A DNA stretch of 64,000 nucleotides from Saccharibacillus kuerlensis DSM 22868 (GTDB lineage: Bacteria; Bacillota; Bacilli; Paenibacillales; Paenibacillaceae). The notes below the pieces were generated by a model, which had not been told where the DNA came from, searched no databases, and saw only the letters and a list, made by a program, of their open reading frames with translations. Location of the stretch: contig NZ_KB899286.1 in assembly GCF_000378145.1 (NCBI RefSeq), positions 87,258 to 151,257 on the forward strand. The letters run 5' to 3'. Below, one piece after another: positions 54,415 through 63,478 of the stretch. How positions within the stretch are numbered: the first letter of the stretch is position 1; each line of letters starts with the position of its first letter. Made by a program: the position numbers and the translations under genes.

Positions 54415-56187
54415 TTGGAAGTATCGAATATCTGGTTCACCCTTCTTTCCTGCCTGTTCTTCATGGGCCTCGTCGCCTACATTTCGTATCGCCTGACCAA
54501 AGGCGAGGTGAACAGCAGCGAAGGTTATTTCTTGGCGGGAAGAGGATTGAGCGGAACGTTTATCGCCGGTTCTCTTCTGCTGACCAATCTGTCCGCAGAA
54601 CAGTTGATCGGCCTGAACGGTCAAGGCTACCGGGCAAATTTGTCAAACATGGCCTGGGAAGTTACTGCCGGTGTCGCAGTGATCGTACTGGCGCTCTATC
54701 TGCTGCCTAAATATCTTGGCGCCGGAATCTCGACCATCCCTGAATTTCTGAGTAAGCGCTACGACGATGGAGTTAGAAGATTGACCGTTCTGCTGTTTAT
54801 GTTCGGCTATATTCTTGTGACGATCCCATCCACGCTGTATTCCGGTGCACTGGCGGTCATGCAGCTGTTTGATATTCCTTCGCTGTTCGGAATTTCTTAT
54901 GGCCAGTCGTTATGGTTGATCGTATGGATCATCGGTATTATCGGAGCGATTTATGCCATCTTCGGCGGACTTCGTGCCGTAGCCGTTTCGGATACGCTGA
55001 ATGGAATCGGCCTGCTGATTATCGGCATTCTTGTTCCTATTCTTGGCTTTATCGCTCTTGGAGACGGGAGCATACTGCAGGGAATGAAGACGATTGCAAC
55101 GCAGGCACCAGAAAAACTGAACGCGATCGGCTCCAGTACGGATTCCGTACCGTTCGCAGCGATCTTTACCGGCATTTTGTTCGCCAACTTGTTCTATTGG
55201 TCCTCAAACCAATATGTCATTCAGCGGACGCTCGGTGCAAAGAACTTGGCCGAGGGACAAAAGGGGGCTCTTCTGTCCGGTTACTTCAAGCTTCTAATTC
55301 CTTTTTTCATGATGATTCCAGGCGTTATTGCCTTTCATCTGTATGGCGGAAATCTAGCCAGCGTCGATCTCGCTTATCCGACGCTTGTCGCTAATGAACT
55401 TCCAATCTACTTAAGCGGATTTTTCCTCGCCGTTCTGCTGGGGGCCGTATTCAGCTCGTTCAATTCCCTGCTGAACAGCGCGGCGACCATGTTTACATTG
55501 GACGTCTACAAGCCGCTGTTCGCTCCAAATGCGGATGACAGGAAGCTGATCCGGATCAGTAAAATATTCGGAACGATTGTTGCTGTAGTCTCCATGGCGA
55601 TCTCTCCGCTGCTGGTTAATGCTCCGGACGGACTGTGGGATCTCATCCGCAAATTTACGGGATTTTTCAATATTCCGATCATCGTAATTTTGCTGATGGG
55701 CATTTGGACGAAGAAAGTGCCGCCTATGGCAGCCAAAGTCGTTATCATCTTCCACGTCATTGCCTACTATATGCTCGTCTGGGGAACGGATCAGCTGTTC
55801 GGCCTTGATCTTGGTTTGAATTTCGTCTACGTTTACGGCATCATGTTCTTTGTCGAAGCAGGTATCATGCTGGTGATCGGACGCGTAGGCAAATCCCGGG
55901 AATCCTACCGGATTCCCTATCGTCCCCGCGGTGATATGACTCCTTGGAAATATGCCATCATGTCTTCCATCTTGTTGTTCTCGGCTATCATCGGGATGTA
56001 CATTCTATTCTCCCCAATTGGTCTGGCATATTCGGACGGTATTGTGTCGCCTTGGTTCCTGCCGGCCATAACCGCCCTGATTGTTCTGGCCGTGCTAATC
56101 TCGCTCTGGTCGATCCGCAAATGGAACGGACGTTACGCCCATTATCTGAATCGAACACCGGATCAGGCGGAAAATCATACTCCCTGA
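54415..56187 (+). CDS. Sodium:solute symporter (SSS family, SGLT-like)
   Basis: 590 residues with about fourteen hydrophobic segments. EGYFLAGRGLSGTFIAGSLL followed by TNLSAEQLIGLNGQGY is the conserved first-segment region, and the later FANLFYWSSNQYVIQRTLGA is typical of sugar-type symporters. I prefer a TTG start at 54415 just after GAGGTGG, because the sequence from LEVSNIWF on is where relatives begin; in-frame ATGs at 54355 and 54379 have poor spacing. The likely cargo is a sugar, unproven. Confidence 0.9.
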   Translation: MEVSNIWFTLLSCLFFMGLVAYISYRLTKGEVNSSEGYFLAGRGLSGTFIAGSLLLTNLSAEQLIGLNGQGYRANLSNMAWEVTAGVAVIVLALYLLPKYLGAGISTIPEFLSKRYDDGVRRLTVLLFMFGYILVTIPSTLYSGALAVMQLFDIPSLFGISYGQSLWLIVWIIGIIGAIYAIFGGLRAVAVSDTLNGIGLLIIGILVPILGFIALGDGSILQGMKTIATQAPEKLNAIGSSTDSVPFAAIFTGILFANLFYWSSNQYVIQRTLGAKNLAEGQKGALLSGYFKLLIPFFMMIPGVIAFHLYGGNLASVDLAYPTLVANELPIYLSGFFLAVLLGAVFSSFNSLLNSAATMFTLDVYKPLFAPNADDRKLIRISKIFGTIVAVVSMAISPLLVNAPDGLWDLIRKFTGFFNIPIIVILLMGIWTKKVPPMAAKVVIIFHVIAYYMLVWGTDQLFGLDLGLNFVYVYGIMFFVEAGIMLVIGRVGKSRESYRIPYRPRGDMTPWKYAIMSSILLFSAIIGMYILFSPIGLAYSDGIVSPWFLPAITALIVLAVLISLWSIRKWNGRYAHYLNRTPDQAENHTP

Positions 56188-56239
56188 TTGAATGGTATGA
56201 CTTATCGTGCAGGCCAAATTCTGATACAGACCAAATTCA

Positions 56240-56279
56240 AAAAGCGTAAGGACGGGCATCAGCCCGCTCTTACGCTTTT
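56240..56279. terminator. Bidirectional terminator between symporter and anti-sigma genes
   Basis: AAAAGCGTAAG and CTTACGCTTTT arms with a GC-rich inner stem; serves both convergent genes. Confidence 0.92.
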
Positions 56280-56328
56280 CGTCTGTTTATCGTCCTATTA
56301 TTTGCAGGCTATTTGTAAGCGAAAACGG

Positions 56329-58020
56329 TCATTCTCCGCTTTCTGTCGGCAAAGAAAGCGCATTTGCCGGCAGATCGACCGACCAGCCGACATCATTATA
56401 AATCTTGGGTACCATCGTACGTCGAAGCGTCAGCTGTTCCGGAAGCTTCTCCATGTATAAAATTTCAAAACGCACCTCATCTCCCGCAGTCGGATCGGGA
56501 TAATAAAACTGACCGTTTTCATCGACCGCTTCCCAGATCCCGTCGCGGCCGTTGACATACTCGGACCGGTAATCCAAATATACGGTAGGGATGCCGTCCC
56601 GTTTGTCGATCTCGGCACCTGTCAGCTCAAAGCGGTCACCTTCGTCTTCCAGTACAACGGGATTCCGCTTAAGATCGGACGGATCAAATGTAATCTCTTC
56701 CCGGCCTTCCAGAGCGGTTTGGTAACTTTCCAAAATAAATTTATAAGGCTGCTGACCGTCTCCGCTCAAACCATTTGTTTCCGCCATTGGATAAACAAGC
56801 GTCCATTCTCCCTCTCCGGTATTCTTGTCGTAATGTGTCAAAACGGTCTCCGCGTTAAAATAATTGCTTGTGCTGCCGTAACGCCCAACCACGCGTCCGT
56901 CTTGATCTTCGATACGAAATTGGAACTCGATTTGACTGCCCAAATCCCCCGGACTGCGATCCCTGATCTCGCCAGAAGCGATCGTATGCAGATCAACGCG
57001 AATCGTTCCCGGAGTCCGGATCAAACGGTTTACCTCGATGTTCAATCCGTCCGGCGCCTTGTAAGTCTTGTCGACAGCCGAGAATGCGGCATATTTCTTG
57101 GCCGTTTGAAGATCCAGTGAGTAATCGAACACAAGCGGCTCGGTCTCGACGATCTCTTCCCGATCCAACTCTCTGTCCATTCGGTTAATTCCTTCGATTT
57201 CCCCCGAAAACTCGATCCGATCGGGAAGCGGCTGATTCATTACATACACATAGGCTTCCATTCCGTTTACTGCAGACTGATCTGTGCGGGCATGAACAGC
57301 ACCCTCCCGGCCGTCAGGACCTGTCAGCACAAAAGGGAGTTCGTACGGAAACGCTCTGCTGACAGGCTGTCCGTTACCGTCGGTCGTTCGGGTCAGAATG
57401 ACAATTTGAGAGGCGTCCGCCAGTATCCCCATCACTTCAAAACGGTACCCGCTCTTATCGTCGTGAAGCGAGATGTCCGGATAAAATACCAGTCCGAACG
57501 AATCCAACAGCGCCGCTCGGCTTGTCCAACTCCACTCGTAATTAGGATCATTCAGCAGCTTTCCGATCCGTTCACGGTCGGCGGTATCGATCTTCTTCTG
57601 TACGCCGGCGGTAATGGAAGGCTGCTGTTCCTGCTTTCCGAGAAGTTCCATGCCGCTTTGAAGAGCGGCATACCACCCCGCGCCTCCGAGCAGCACCAGC
57701 GCACATGCGGCGACTGCAGCTCTTCTCCATTGAGCGATAGGTTTGAGTCTGCGTGTCGTATGCCTCGCTGCGGAACCCGAGTACTCAATTTCCGCTCCTT
57801 CGAGGGCTGCCATCACTCCCGCAGTAAACCCTTCATCCGGACCGTCCGAATAAAACGCATTCTCGAACATACGCTGCTCGGACCGAATCCGATCCAATTC
57901 TTTTCTGCAGGCATCGCATTCTTTCAGATGTGCCTCCATATGGGCGCTAACCGGAGACCCCGATGGGTCGGCTTCTCTCATAACATGGTGTTCCAACTCG
58001 CTGCGGCTAAAGCATCTCAT
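56329..58020 (-). CDS. Anti-sigma factor with zinc-finger and DUF4179-like extracellular region
   Basis: 563 residues. The N-terminal cytoplasmic part has the anti-sigma zinc motif HLKECDAC (H-x3-C-x2-C), then one membrane segment (RAAVAACALVLLGGAGWYAA, ~residue 125), then a ~410-residue extracellular region with DUF4179-type features. It should hold the ECF sigma factor inactive until an envelope signal arrives. ATG 58020 follows AAGGAGG and overlaps the end of the sigma gene by 14 bases. Confidence 0.9.
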   Translation of the reverse strand: MRCFSRSELEHHVMREADPSGSPVSAHMEAHLKECDACRKELDRIRSEQRMFENAFYSDGPDEGFTAGVMAALEGAEIEYSGSAARHTTRRLKPIAQWRRAAVAACALVLLGGAGWYAALQSGMELLGKQEQQPSITAGVQKKIDTADRERIGKLLNDPNYEWSWTSRAALLDSFGLVFYPDISLHDDKSGYRFEVMGILADASQIVILTRTTDGNGQPVSRAFPYELPFVLTGPDGREGAVHARTDQSAVNGMEAYVYVMNQPLPDRIEFSGEIEGINRMDRELDREEIVETEPLVFDYSLDLQTAKKYAAFSAVDKTYKAPDGLNIEVNRLIRTPGTIRVDLHTIASGEIRDRSPGDLGSQIEFQFRIEDQDGRVVGRYGSTSNYFNAETVLTHYDKNTGEGEWTLVYPMAETNGLSGDGQQPYKFILESYQTALEGREEITFDPSDLKRNPVVLEDEGDRFELTGAEIDKRDGIPTVYLDYRSEYVNGRDGIWEAVDENGQFYYPDPTAGDEVRFEILYMEKLPEQLTLRRTMVPKIYNDVGWSVDLPANALSLPTESGE

Positions 58021-58570
58021 AGCGCAATCCTCCTTCCGCCTGCACTTTTTTGTACAAACTCTTCTTGGCTCGATAAATGCGGTTTTTGACTTGGTTTGCA
58101 CTTAACCCTGTAATTCCAGCAATCTCTTCGTAGCTGAGTTCATTCGTATATCGAAGCAGCAGCACAATCCTGTATTTCTCGGGCAAACGCTCCAGCAGCC
58201 GATGTACTTCCCTGCGCATTTCGAGTTCTAAAACTTGCCGTTCGGGCGTATCGTCGCTGCGGGGCTCCGCTATGTTTTCATCTTCTATGTACAGCGGCCT
58301 TCGTTTTCGAGTGAAATCGCGCATGGCATTGACCGCAATACTGTAGATCCAAGCCGAGAAGCGTTCCTCTTCCTTCAGATCTCCAAGCTTCCGATAAGCC
58401 CGTATAAAGGTCTCCTGCGCCAAATCCTGAGCATCTTGATGCCCGGCCCCCATCCCCCGCAGCAGACCGTAGATTTTATTTTTGTATTGGTCAACGATCA
58501 AAGCATACCTCTGTTTGTCTCCCTGTCGGATCTGCATCAGCAGTTCTCGCTCTGTCAGTGGTTCGCTCAT
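58007..58570 (-). CDS. ECF RNA polymerase sigma factor
   Basis: 187 residues: region 2 (LIVDQYKNKIYGLLRGMGAG, DAQDLAQETFIRAYRKLGDL, FSAWIYSIAVNAMRDFTRKR) and region 4 (LPEKYRIVLLLRYTNELSYE then a helix-turn-helix NQVKNRIYRAKKSLYK). SigW/SigM-like. It is coupled with its anti-sigma gene and divergent from a cell-wall amidase whose upstream region carries an ECF-type promoter, making that amidase a probable target. ATG 58570 follows GAGGAGGGG. Confidence 0.94.
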   Translation of the reverse strand: MSEPLTERELLMQIRQGDKQRYALIVDQYKNKIYGLLRGMGAGHQDAQDLAQETFIRAYRKLGDLKEEERFSAWIYSIAVNAMRDFTRKRRPLYIEDENIAEPRSDDTPERQVLELEMRREVHRLLERLPEKYRIVLLLRYTNELSYEEIAGITGLSANQVKNRIYRAKKSLYKKVQAEGGLRYEML

Positions 58571-59014
58571 CGTCCCCCTCCTCTTTTCTGTATCATCTCG
58601 ATCTGATCCTTATACATAGACGATACTTGTTTCCGAAGTACTCACTTTCACACCAAAAAATTTCACTGCGTTTCCCACGTCAGTAATTATGCAAAAACCA
58701 GGTATGATTCTCATTATCTCATGTCCGCACTACTTGCCGTCTTTGCATATCCCCTCATTAAAAAAGCGGCAGCTCATTGCCCGCCATCCCTCTTCGCATA
58801 AACGCCCATATCCCTGAAGCAGCGCTCCCAGCCTTTTTGCCGTAAGTTTGTCCATTCTATCAAATCAAATTCACTTGAATTTTTCTCTTTAATGCTCTAT
58901 TTTTGTGTAAGGTAATATTTTTTGCGCGGGCGAAACTTTTGTTATATTCAAGCGTCCAATTCTATGAAAACGTCGGATAGTTGCGATCATCAAGAGAGCA
59001 AAGGAGAAGTGAAA
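58571..59014. other. Divergent intergenic region between ECF sigma and amidase genes
   Basis: 444 bases, AT-rich. It contains an ECF-type promoter facing the amidase (58932-58956). No matching promoter was found facing the sigma gene, and no gene is seen. Confidence 0.65.
58932..58956 (+). promoter_or_regulatory. ECF-type promoter (SigM/SigW-like) of the amidase gene
   Basis: -35 GAAAC (58932-58936), a 16-base spacer, and -10 CGTC (58953-58956). This fits the SigM/SigW consensus TGAAAC-N16-CGTM apart from the first base. It lies about 60 bases upstream of the amidase start. Confidence 0.6.
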
Positions 59015-60484
59015 ATGAAACTCGGAAATCACATGTGGAAAAAAACAGCTGCGGTATTTATGGCCGTTATGCTGCTGGCCACCCTGGTACTTCCCGGATC
59101 GATTCGACACGCCGCCGCTGCAGAAGCCGGAACACGCATTGTGCTGGACGGGCAAACTATCGAAGGTGCCGAGCCTATTGTCATTGCCGGAACGACGATG
59201 GTCCCGATTCGGATCGTCTCGGAGCAGCTCGGCTACTCCGTAAACTGGAACCAGAATTCCGGACGCATTACGATCGGCAGCAGTTCCTCCCCTCCTCTCA
59301 TTTTGACGCTCGGCAGTCTGACCGCCGAATCGGCAAACCATACGATTGCGATGGAACAGGCACCGTTTGTCCGTTCGAATACTACGTACGTACCGCTGCG
59401 TTTTGTCGGCTCGCAGATGGGACTCGGGGTCAAATGGGAACAAGCTTCCCAGACCGTGTATTTGCAAAGCCGGCTTGAAGAACCTGCCGCTCCTGCAACT
59501 CCGGCTGTCCCAGTGCCTTCAACACCTGTCGGTTCGGCACCTGTCGATTCAGTACCTGTCGTTTCAACACCTTCGTCAGCTGCTTCGATCGATAGTATCA
59601 GCTTCAGCGACAAAAGGCTGACGATCTCCGCCGGAGCATCCGTGACGCCGAAAAGCACGGTATTGAGCAATCCGGACCGGATCGTCGTCGACCTGCCGAA
59701 CAGCGCCTTTGGCCCAGGCCTGCTTCAAAAAGAAAACCTGAGTCTTGGCAAAGTCGCGACTCTGCCGGTATCTAATTCAGCCGTCGTCAAGCAGGTTCGC
59801 TATTCGCTGTTCAGCGAAAGCCCATCTACCGTTCGGGTTGTACTCGACCTAAACCGCAGCGTTGGCTACAACTTGTACACGCAGGGCAATCTGGTTATCG
59901 TCGATCTGAATGACGATGGAATTGCACCTCCTGCCGGAACCAACGGCAAAAAGATCGTCGTCATTGATCCGGGACATGGCGATCATGATTCCGGCGGTGT
60001 CGGCAACGGCGTGAAAGAAAAAGGCGTTGTATTGAATGTCGGACTGAAAGTCGCCGCTCTGCTCAAGCAGGAGCCTAATATCGATCTGATTATGACCCGA
60101 AGCGACGATACGTTCGTCACACTGGACGGACGTGCGCAGTTGGCCAATAATGCCGAAGCGGATGTCTACGTATCCATTCATGCCAATATGGCTTCATCGA
60201 GCAGTGCAGGCGGAACCGAGACCTTCTATGCCGACGCCGCACGCAGCAAGTCGCTGTCGGACACCATTCAGAAGCATGTGCTTGAAGCTACGGGCTTCAG
60301 AGACCGGGGCTCCAAGCAGGCCAATTATCTCGTTATTCGCAAAACGAATATGCCGGCCGCTCTGGTGGAAATCGGATTCCTCAGCAACAAACAGGAAGCC
60401 GCTCTAATGACCCAAGACAGCTTCCAGCAGAAAGTTGCCGAAGCGATCGTAGCGGGTATCAAGGAATATCTGAAATTGAATTGA
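59015..60484 (+). CDS. N-acetylmuramoyl-L-alanine amidase (Amidase_3) with stalk and AMIN domains
   Basis: 489 residues. Signal peptide ending near HAAAA; copper-amine-oxidase-like stalk domain (~35-150; VPIRIVSEQLGYSVNWN, VPLRFVGSQMGLGVKW); Pro/Val/Ser linker with SxPV repeats (~160-185); AMIN domain (DRIVVDLPNSAF, VRVVLDLN); C-terminal Amidase_3 domain with zinc ligands in VIDPGHGDHDSGG and SIHAN and the catalytic Glu region ALVEIGFLSN. It cleaves the amide linking peptide to MurNAc in peptidoglycan, outside the membrane. ATG 59015 follows AAAGGAG. Confidence 0.95.
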   Translation: MKLGNHMWKKTAAVFMAVMLLATLVLPGSIRHAAAAEAGTRIVLDGQTIEGAEPIVIAGTTMVPIRIVSEQLGYSVNWNQNSGRITIGSSSSPPLILTLGSLTAESANHTIAMEQAPFVRSNTTYVPLRFVGSQMGLGVKWEQASQTVYLQSRLEEPAAPATPAVPVPSTPVGSAPVDSVPVVSTPSSAASIDSISFSDKRLTISAGASVTPKSTVLSNPDRIVVDLPNSAFGPGLLQKENLSLGKVATLPVSNSAVVKQVRYSLFSESPSTVRVVLDLNRSVGYNLYTQGNLVIVDLNDDGIAPPAGTNGKKIVVIDPGHGDHDSGGVGNGVKEKGVVLNVGLKVAALLKQEPNIDLIMTRSDDTFVTLDGRAQLANNAEADVYVSIHANMASSSSAGGTETFYADAARSKSLSDTIQKHVLEATGFRDRGSKQANYLVIRKTNMPAALVEIGFLSNKQEAALMTQDSFQQKVAEAIVAGIKEYLKLN

Positions 60485-60496
60485 TGTGCCAACCCG

Positions 60497-60526
60497 AAAG
60501 GACTTCTCATATGAGGAGTCTTTTTT
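60497..60526 (+). terminator. Terminator after the amidase gene
   Basis: GACTTCTCAT and ATGAGGAGTC arms followed by TTTTTT. Confidence 0.92.
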
Positions 60527-60586
60527 CAATTCCAAACCAAGACCATAAGAGCAATATTGAGGAGGATGTTCCTTATCCGGTCCTGT

Positions 60587-60592
60587 TACAAT
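60587..60592 (+). promoter_or_regulatory. -10 box of the ada-alkA-ogt operon
   Basis: TACAAT is a good -10, but no -35 match lies 17 bases upstream, consistent with a promoter that needs an activator such as methylated AdaA. Confidence 0.35.
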
Positions 60593-60644
60593 AAGAGCAG
60601 AACCGACGAATCGAGAAACGGAAAACGTAGAGGAGGAATGCGGA

Positions 60645-61304
60645 ATGACCGGAAGCCGGCTTTCTTTCGAGGAGATGTGGGAACGAATCATGGCGTGCGA
60701 CGATCGCTACGACGGGTTGTTCTTCACGGCAGTCAAGACGACACGCATCTACTGTCGACCTTCCTGCCGTTCGCGCAAACCCAAAAAAGAGAATGTGGAT
60801 TTTTACCTGGTTATATCCGAAGCGGAAGCTGCCGGATATCGGCCGTGCAAACGATGTCAGCCGCAGGTTGAACACTCCCCCTGGAACGGCTTTGTGCTGC
60901 TGGCAAGAGCTTTTATCGTCGAACATTATAGGGAAAATTTGCTGTTAAAAGACATTGCGGAACATGTCAAACTTAGTGTCCACTATCTTGACCGGCTGTT
61001 CAAACAGGAGACTGGAGAAACGCCCCGTCTATATCTAGAAAAGGTGCGGGTAGATCGTGCGGCACATCTGCTGCGATGGAGCGAAAAATCGAATCTGGAG
61101 ATCTGTTACGAGGCTGGATTTCATACGCCGTCCAATTTCTACAAAGCATTCCGCCGTCATCACGATTGCTCGCCGGGCGAGTATCGCAATCAAGGTGCAC
61201 CGATCATGCGCGAAGATATTCGGCGAAAAGCCCTAAAACGTTCGGCAGCTGCCGAAAACGCCGAATACGTCGGTCAAATGGTTGTGAGTGAAATAGGGTA
61301 TTGA
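60645..61304 (+). CDS. adaA: AdaA methylphosphotriester methyltransferase / transcriptional activator
   Basis: 219 residues. The Ada zinc-binding cysteines are Cys37 and Cys41 (IYCRPSCRS) and Cys68 and Cys71 (GYRPCKRCQP). An AraC-type DNA-binding domain follows (LLKDIAEHVKLSVHYLDRLF; NLEICYEAGFHTPSNFYKAF). One Cys accepts a methyl group from DNA phosphotriesters, turning the protein into an activator of its operon. It lacks the C-terminal methyltransferase of E. coli Ada, as in Bacillus, where that job is separate. ATG 60645 follows AGAGGAGG; alkA and ogt are downstream. Confidence 0.94.
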   Translation: MTGSRLSFEEMWERIMACDDRYDGLFFTAVKTTRIYCRPSCRSRKPKKENVDFYLVISEAEAAGYRPCKRCQPQVEHSPWNGFVLLARAFIVEHYRENLLLKDIAEHVKLSVHYLDRLFKQETGETPRLYLEKVRVDRAAHLLRWSEKSNLEICYEAGFHTPSNFYKAFRRHHDCSPGEYRNQGAPIMREDIRRKALKRSAAAENAEYVGQMVVSEIGY

Positions 61305-61350
61305 ACGGGTCTCAGAACATGAAATCCCCATCTGAAAGGAGACACGCTGC

Positions 61351-62439
61351 ATGATGAACAAATTCTCTCCTCTCTCTATATCTCCTGATGCATGCGAGCG
61401 GATTGAACTGCGCGTTCCCGCTCCTTTCAGCTGGTCGGAATGTTTGGCTTACTTGGGAAGATCCGATCTGGAGATCATGCACCGTGTTGAAGAGGACTGC
61501 GTATACAAAGCCGTCGAATTGAATGGATATCCTATTCTGCTGAAATTGGATTATACGCAAGAAAATGTTCTTCGAAACAATGCGATGCCTGCAAGTGTCC
61601 TCTCCGCACTACGGATCGGCTTTCCTCAGGAGGACCCTGGGCCGGAACTTCGGAATGCGGCCGAGGATTATGTCCGTGACTGGTTCGGCCTTGACGATGA
61701 TCTGGAAGCTTTTTCTGTTATGGCTCAGCGCGATCCTATCTTGGGCCTGGTCGTCTCCGCCCATGCCGGACTGCGGCTGATCGGCATTCCCGACCTTTTT
61801 GAAGCATTGACTTGGGCAATCATCGGCCAGCAAATCAGCCTACCGTTTGCCTATACGATGAAAAGGCGGCTGGTTGAAGCCTATGGTGAAACGCTCTCTA
61901 TTAGCGCTGCTGCAGACGCTGTAGATATTGTTGATAACACGACAGATATTACTGTTGACGCTGCAGATATTGTTGGTGAAGCGGCAGTCATTGCTGGTGA
62001 CGATGTTGGGATTATGGGAGCTGCAAACGAGCCTTTTCATCTCTTTCCGCGCCCTGCACGTATCGCTGCATTAACGCCGGACGACCTGCGGCCCATGCAG
62101 TTTTCCGGCCGCAAAGCGGAATATATCATCGGCATTGCGCAGATGATGGAGGAAGGCCGTCTCTCCAAGGAGGGCCTGCTGCGTATGGACGAAGAGCAGG
62201 CCCGGGAAATGCTGCTCTCGATCCGCGGTGTCGGAGCGTGGACGGCGGACTACGTCGGAATGAAATGTCTGCGCCGACCGTCGGCTTTCCCAATTGCCGA
62301 TGCCGGGCTGCATCAAGCACTCAAGCGAGCGCTTGGATTAAATCGCAAGCCTCACCCGAACGAGATTGCCGAAGTCTCTGCCGGCTGGCACGGTTGGGAA
62401 GCCTATGCGACATTTTATCTATGGCAGTCGCTTCTGTAA
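61351..62439 (+). CDS. alkA: 3-methyladenine DNA glycosylase II with internal low-complexity insert
   Basis: 362 residues, longer than most relatives (~290-310). N-terminal AlkA_N-like domain, then the helix-hairpin-helix glycosylase fold: LFEALTWAIIGQQISLPFAY, SIRGVGAWTADYVGMKCL and catalytic Asp317 in FPIADAG. Residues about 186-226 are an unusual insert rich in Ala, Asp, Val and Ile (DAVDIVDNTTDITVDAADIV) encoded by near-repeats of GTAGATATTGTTG. The frame is intact. It removes alkylated bases from DNA. Two ATGs follow AAAGGAGAC; the first is used here. Confidence 0.92.
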   Translation: MMNKFSPLSISPDACERIELRVPAPFSWSECLAYLGRSDLEIMHRVEEDCVYKAVELNGYPILLKLDYTQENVLRNNAMPASVLSALRIGFPQEDPGPELRNAAEDYVRDWFGLDDDLEAFSVMAQRDPILGLVVSAHAGLRLIGIPDLFEALTWAIIGQQISLPFAYTMKRRLVEAYGETLSISAAADAVDIVDNTTDITVDAADIVGEAAVIAGDDVGIMGAANEPFHLFPRPARIAALTPDDLRPMQFSGRKAEYIIGIAQMMEEGRLSKEGLLRMDEEQAREMLLSIRGVGAWTADYVGMKCLRRPSAFPIADAGLHQALKRALGLNRKPHPNEIAEVSAGWHGWEAYATFYLWQSLL

Positions 62440-62487
62440 CTTTTCATAAATTGCTTTTTTCATAATCAGATAGAAGGAGGTTTCGAT

Positions 62488-63165
62488 ATGAACGTTCATA
62501 TCCCCGTTTCGCATCCTACCGGTTCACATGCTACCGGTTCGAATGCTTCGGCGCTTACAATTCAGCAGGTTAAGCTGTCTGATTCAACAGCATCTGCATC
62601 GTCAACGCCTAGGATATCCCGCTTATTCTACAATTCGCCGCTCGGCGAACTGCTTATTGAAGGAACGACCGAAGCGGTATCAACAATTCTGTTCACTGAT
62701 ACGACAATGCCTGAAGGTTGGCCTGCCGTTCATCCGTTCCCTGACGCATCGGCGTCCGAAATCCATCCATCCGATCCGCCTGAAAGCAAGATTCCCGAGG
62801 CCCTGCGGTTGTGCCGTCGACAGCTCGTTGAATATTTCCGCGGTCAGCGGCGTGAGTTCGATTTCCCTTATACATTCGACGGTACATTGTTCCAACGTGC
62901 TGTCTGGAGTGAGCTGTCCGGCGTCCCTTATGCAGAATTCCGTTCCTATAAAGACCTTGCCGTCGCAATCGGCAGTCAGCGCGCTGTTCGTGCAGTAGGC
63001 GCGGCCAACGGCCGCAACAAACTCAGCATTGTACTGCCCTGCCACCGTATCGTCGGCGCAAGCGGCAAACTGACCGGCTATGCCGGCGGGCTGTGGCGCA
63101 AAGAGTGGCTGCTGCAGCATGAAGCAAAGTTCGGCAGAATTGGTTCTGTACGCAAACTCAGTTAA
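62488..63165 (+). CDS. ogt: Methylated-DNA--protein-cysteine methyltransferase with repetitive N-terminal extension
   Basis: 225 residues. The active site LPCHRI has the acceptor Cys185; FQRAVWSELSGVPYAEFRSY and SQRAVRAVGAANGRNKLSIV are conserved. It repairs O6-alkylguanine by taking the alkyl group. About 45 residues precede the domain (Ser/Thr/Ala-rich, with HPTGSHATGSNAS) and are not normal for the family. ATG 62488 follows GAAGGAGG. Last gene of the adaA-alkA-ogt operon. Confidence 0.94.
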   Translation: MNVHIPVSHPTGSHATGSNASALTIQQVKLSDSTASASSTPRISRLFYNSPLGELLIEGTTEAVSTILFTDTTMPEGWPAVHPFPDASASEIHPSDPPESKIPEALRLCRRQLVEYFRGQRREFDFPYTFDGTLFQRAVWSELSGVPYAEFRSYKDLAVAIGSQRAVRAVGAANGRNKLSIVLPCHRIVGASGKLTGYAGGLWRKEWLLQHEAKFGRIGSVRKLS

Positions 63166-63169
63166 GCCA

Positions 63170-63390
63170 GATCCCAACCGAGATCAGTGCCAAAAAAGCC
63201 TTAAACATGCTCGCTGCCTTGCCATAACGAGCCGCTCCGGTGTGTGCGACCCAAAGTACCACATTCAGTCGATGTCTCCGATCTTTCGGATGCCGTCCCT
63301 CCTTTTGTATTTGGACAGGGGCAAAAAAGATTCAATGGCATTCCACTCTTCGTCGGTTAAATCGTATCAATGTCTTATGTCTTTAATTTA
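63170..63390 (-). pseudogene. Degenerate IS5-type transposase N-terminal fragment
   Basis: Minus-strand translation gives YDLTDEEWNAIESFLPLSK, then after a frame change RRHRLNVVLWVAHTGAARYG, both typical of the start of IS5-family transposases. A stop codon interrupts near the beginning (RH*YDLTDEEW), a frameshift separates the two pieces and the catalytic part is missing. It is a relic without function. Confidence 0.75.
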
Positions 63391-63478
63391 ATGGAATTAA
63401 AAGCACTCCTGAAGTTTGCGTACACGTCTTCTAAAGTGTGTTAAAAAGTATGAAAAAGAGGCTTGCGAGTGTGTTCTG

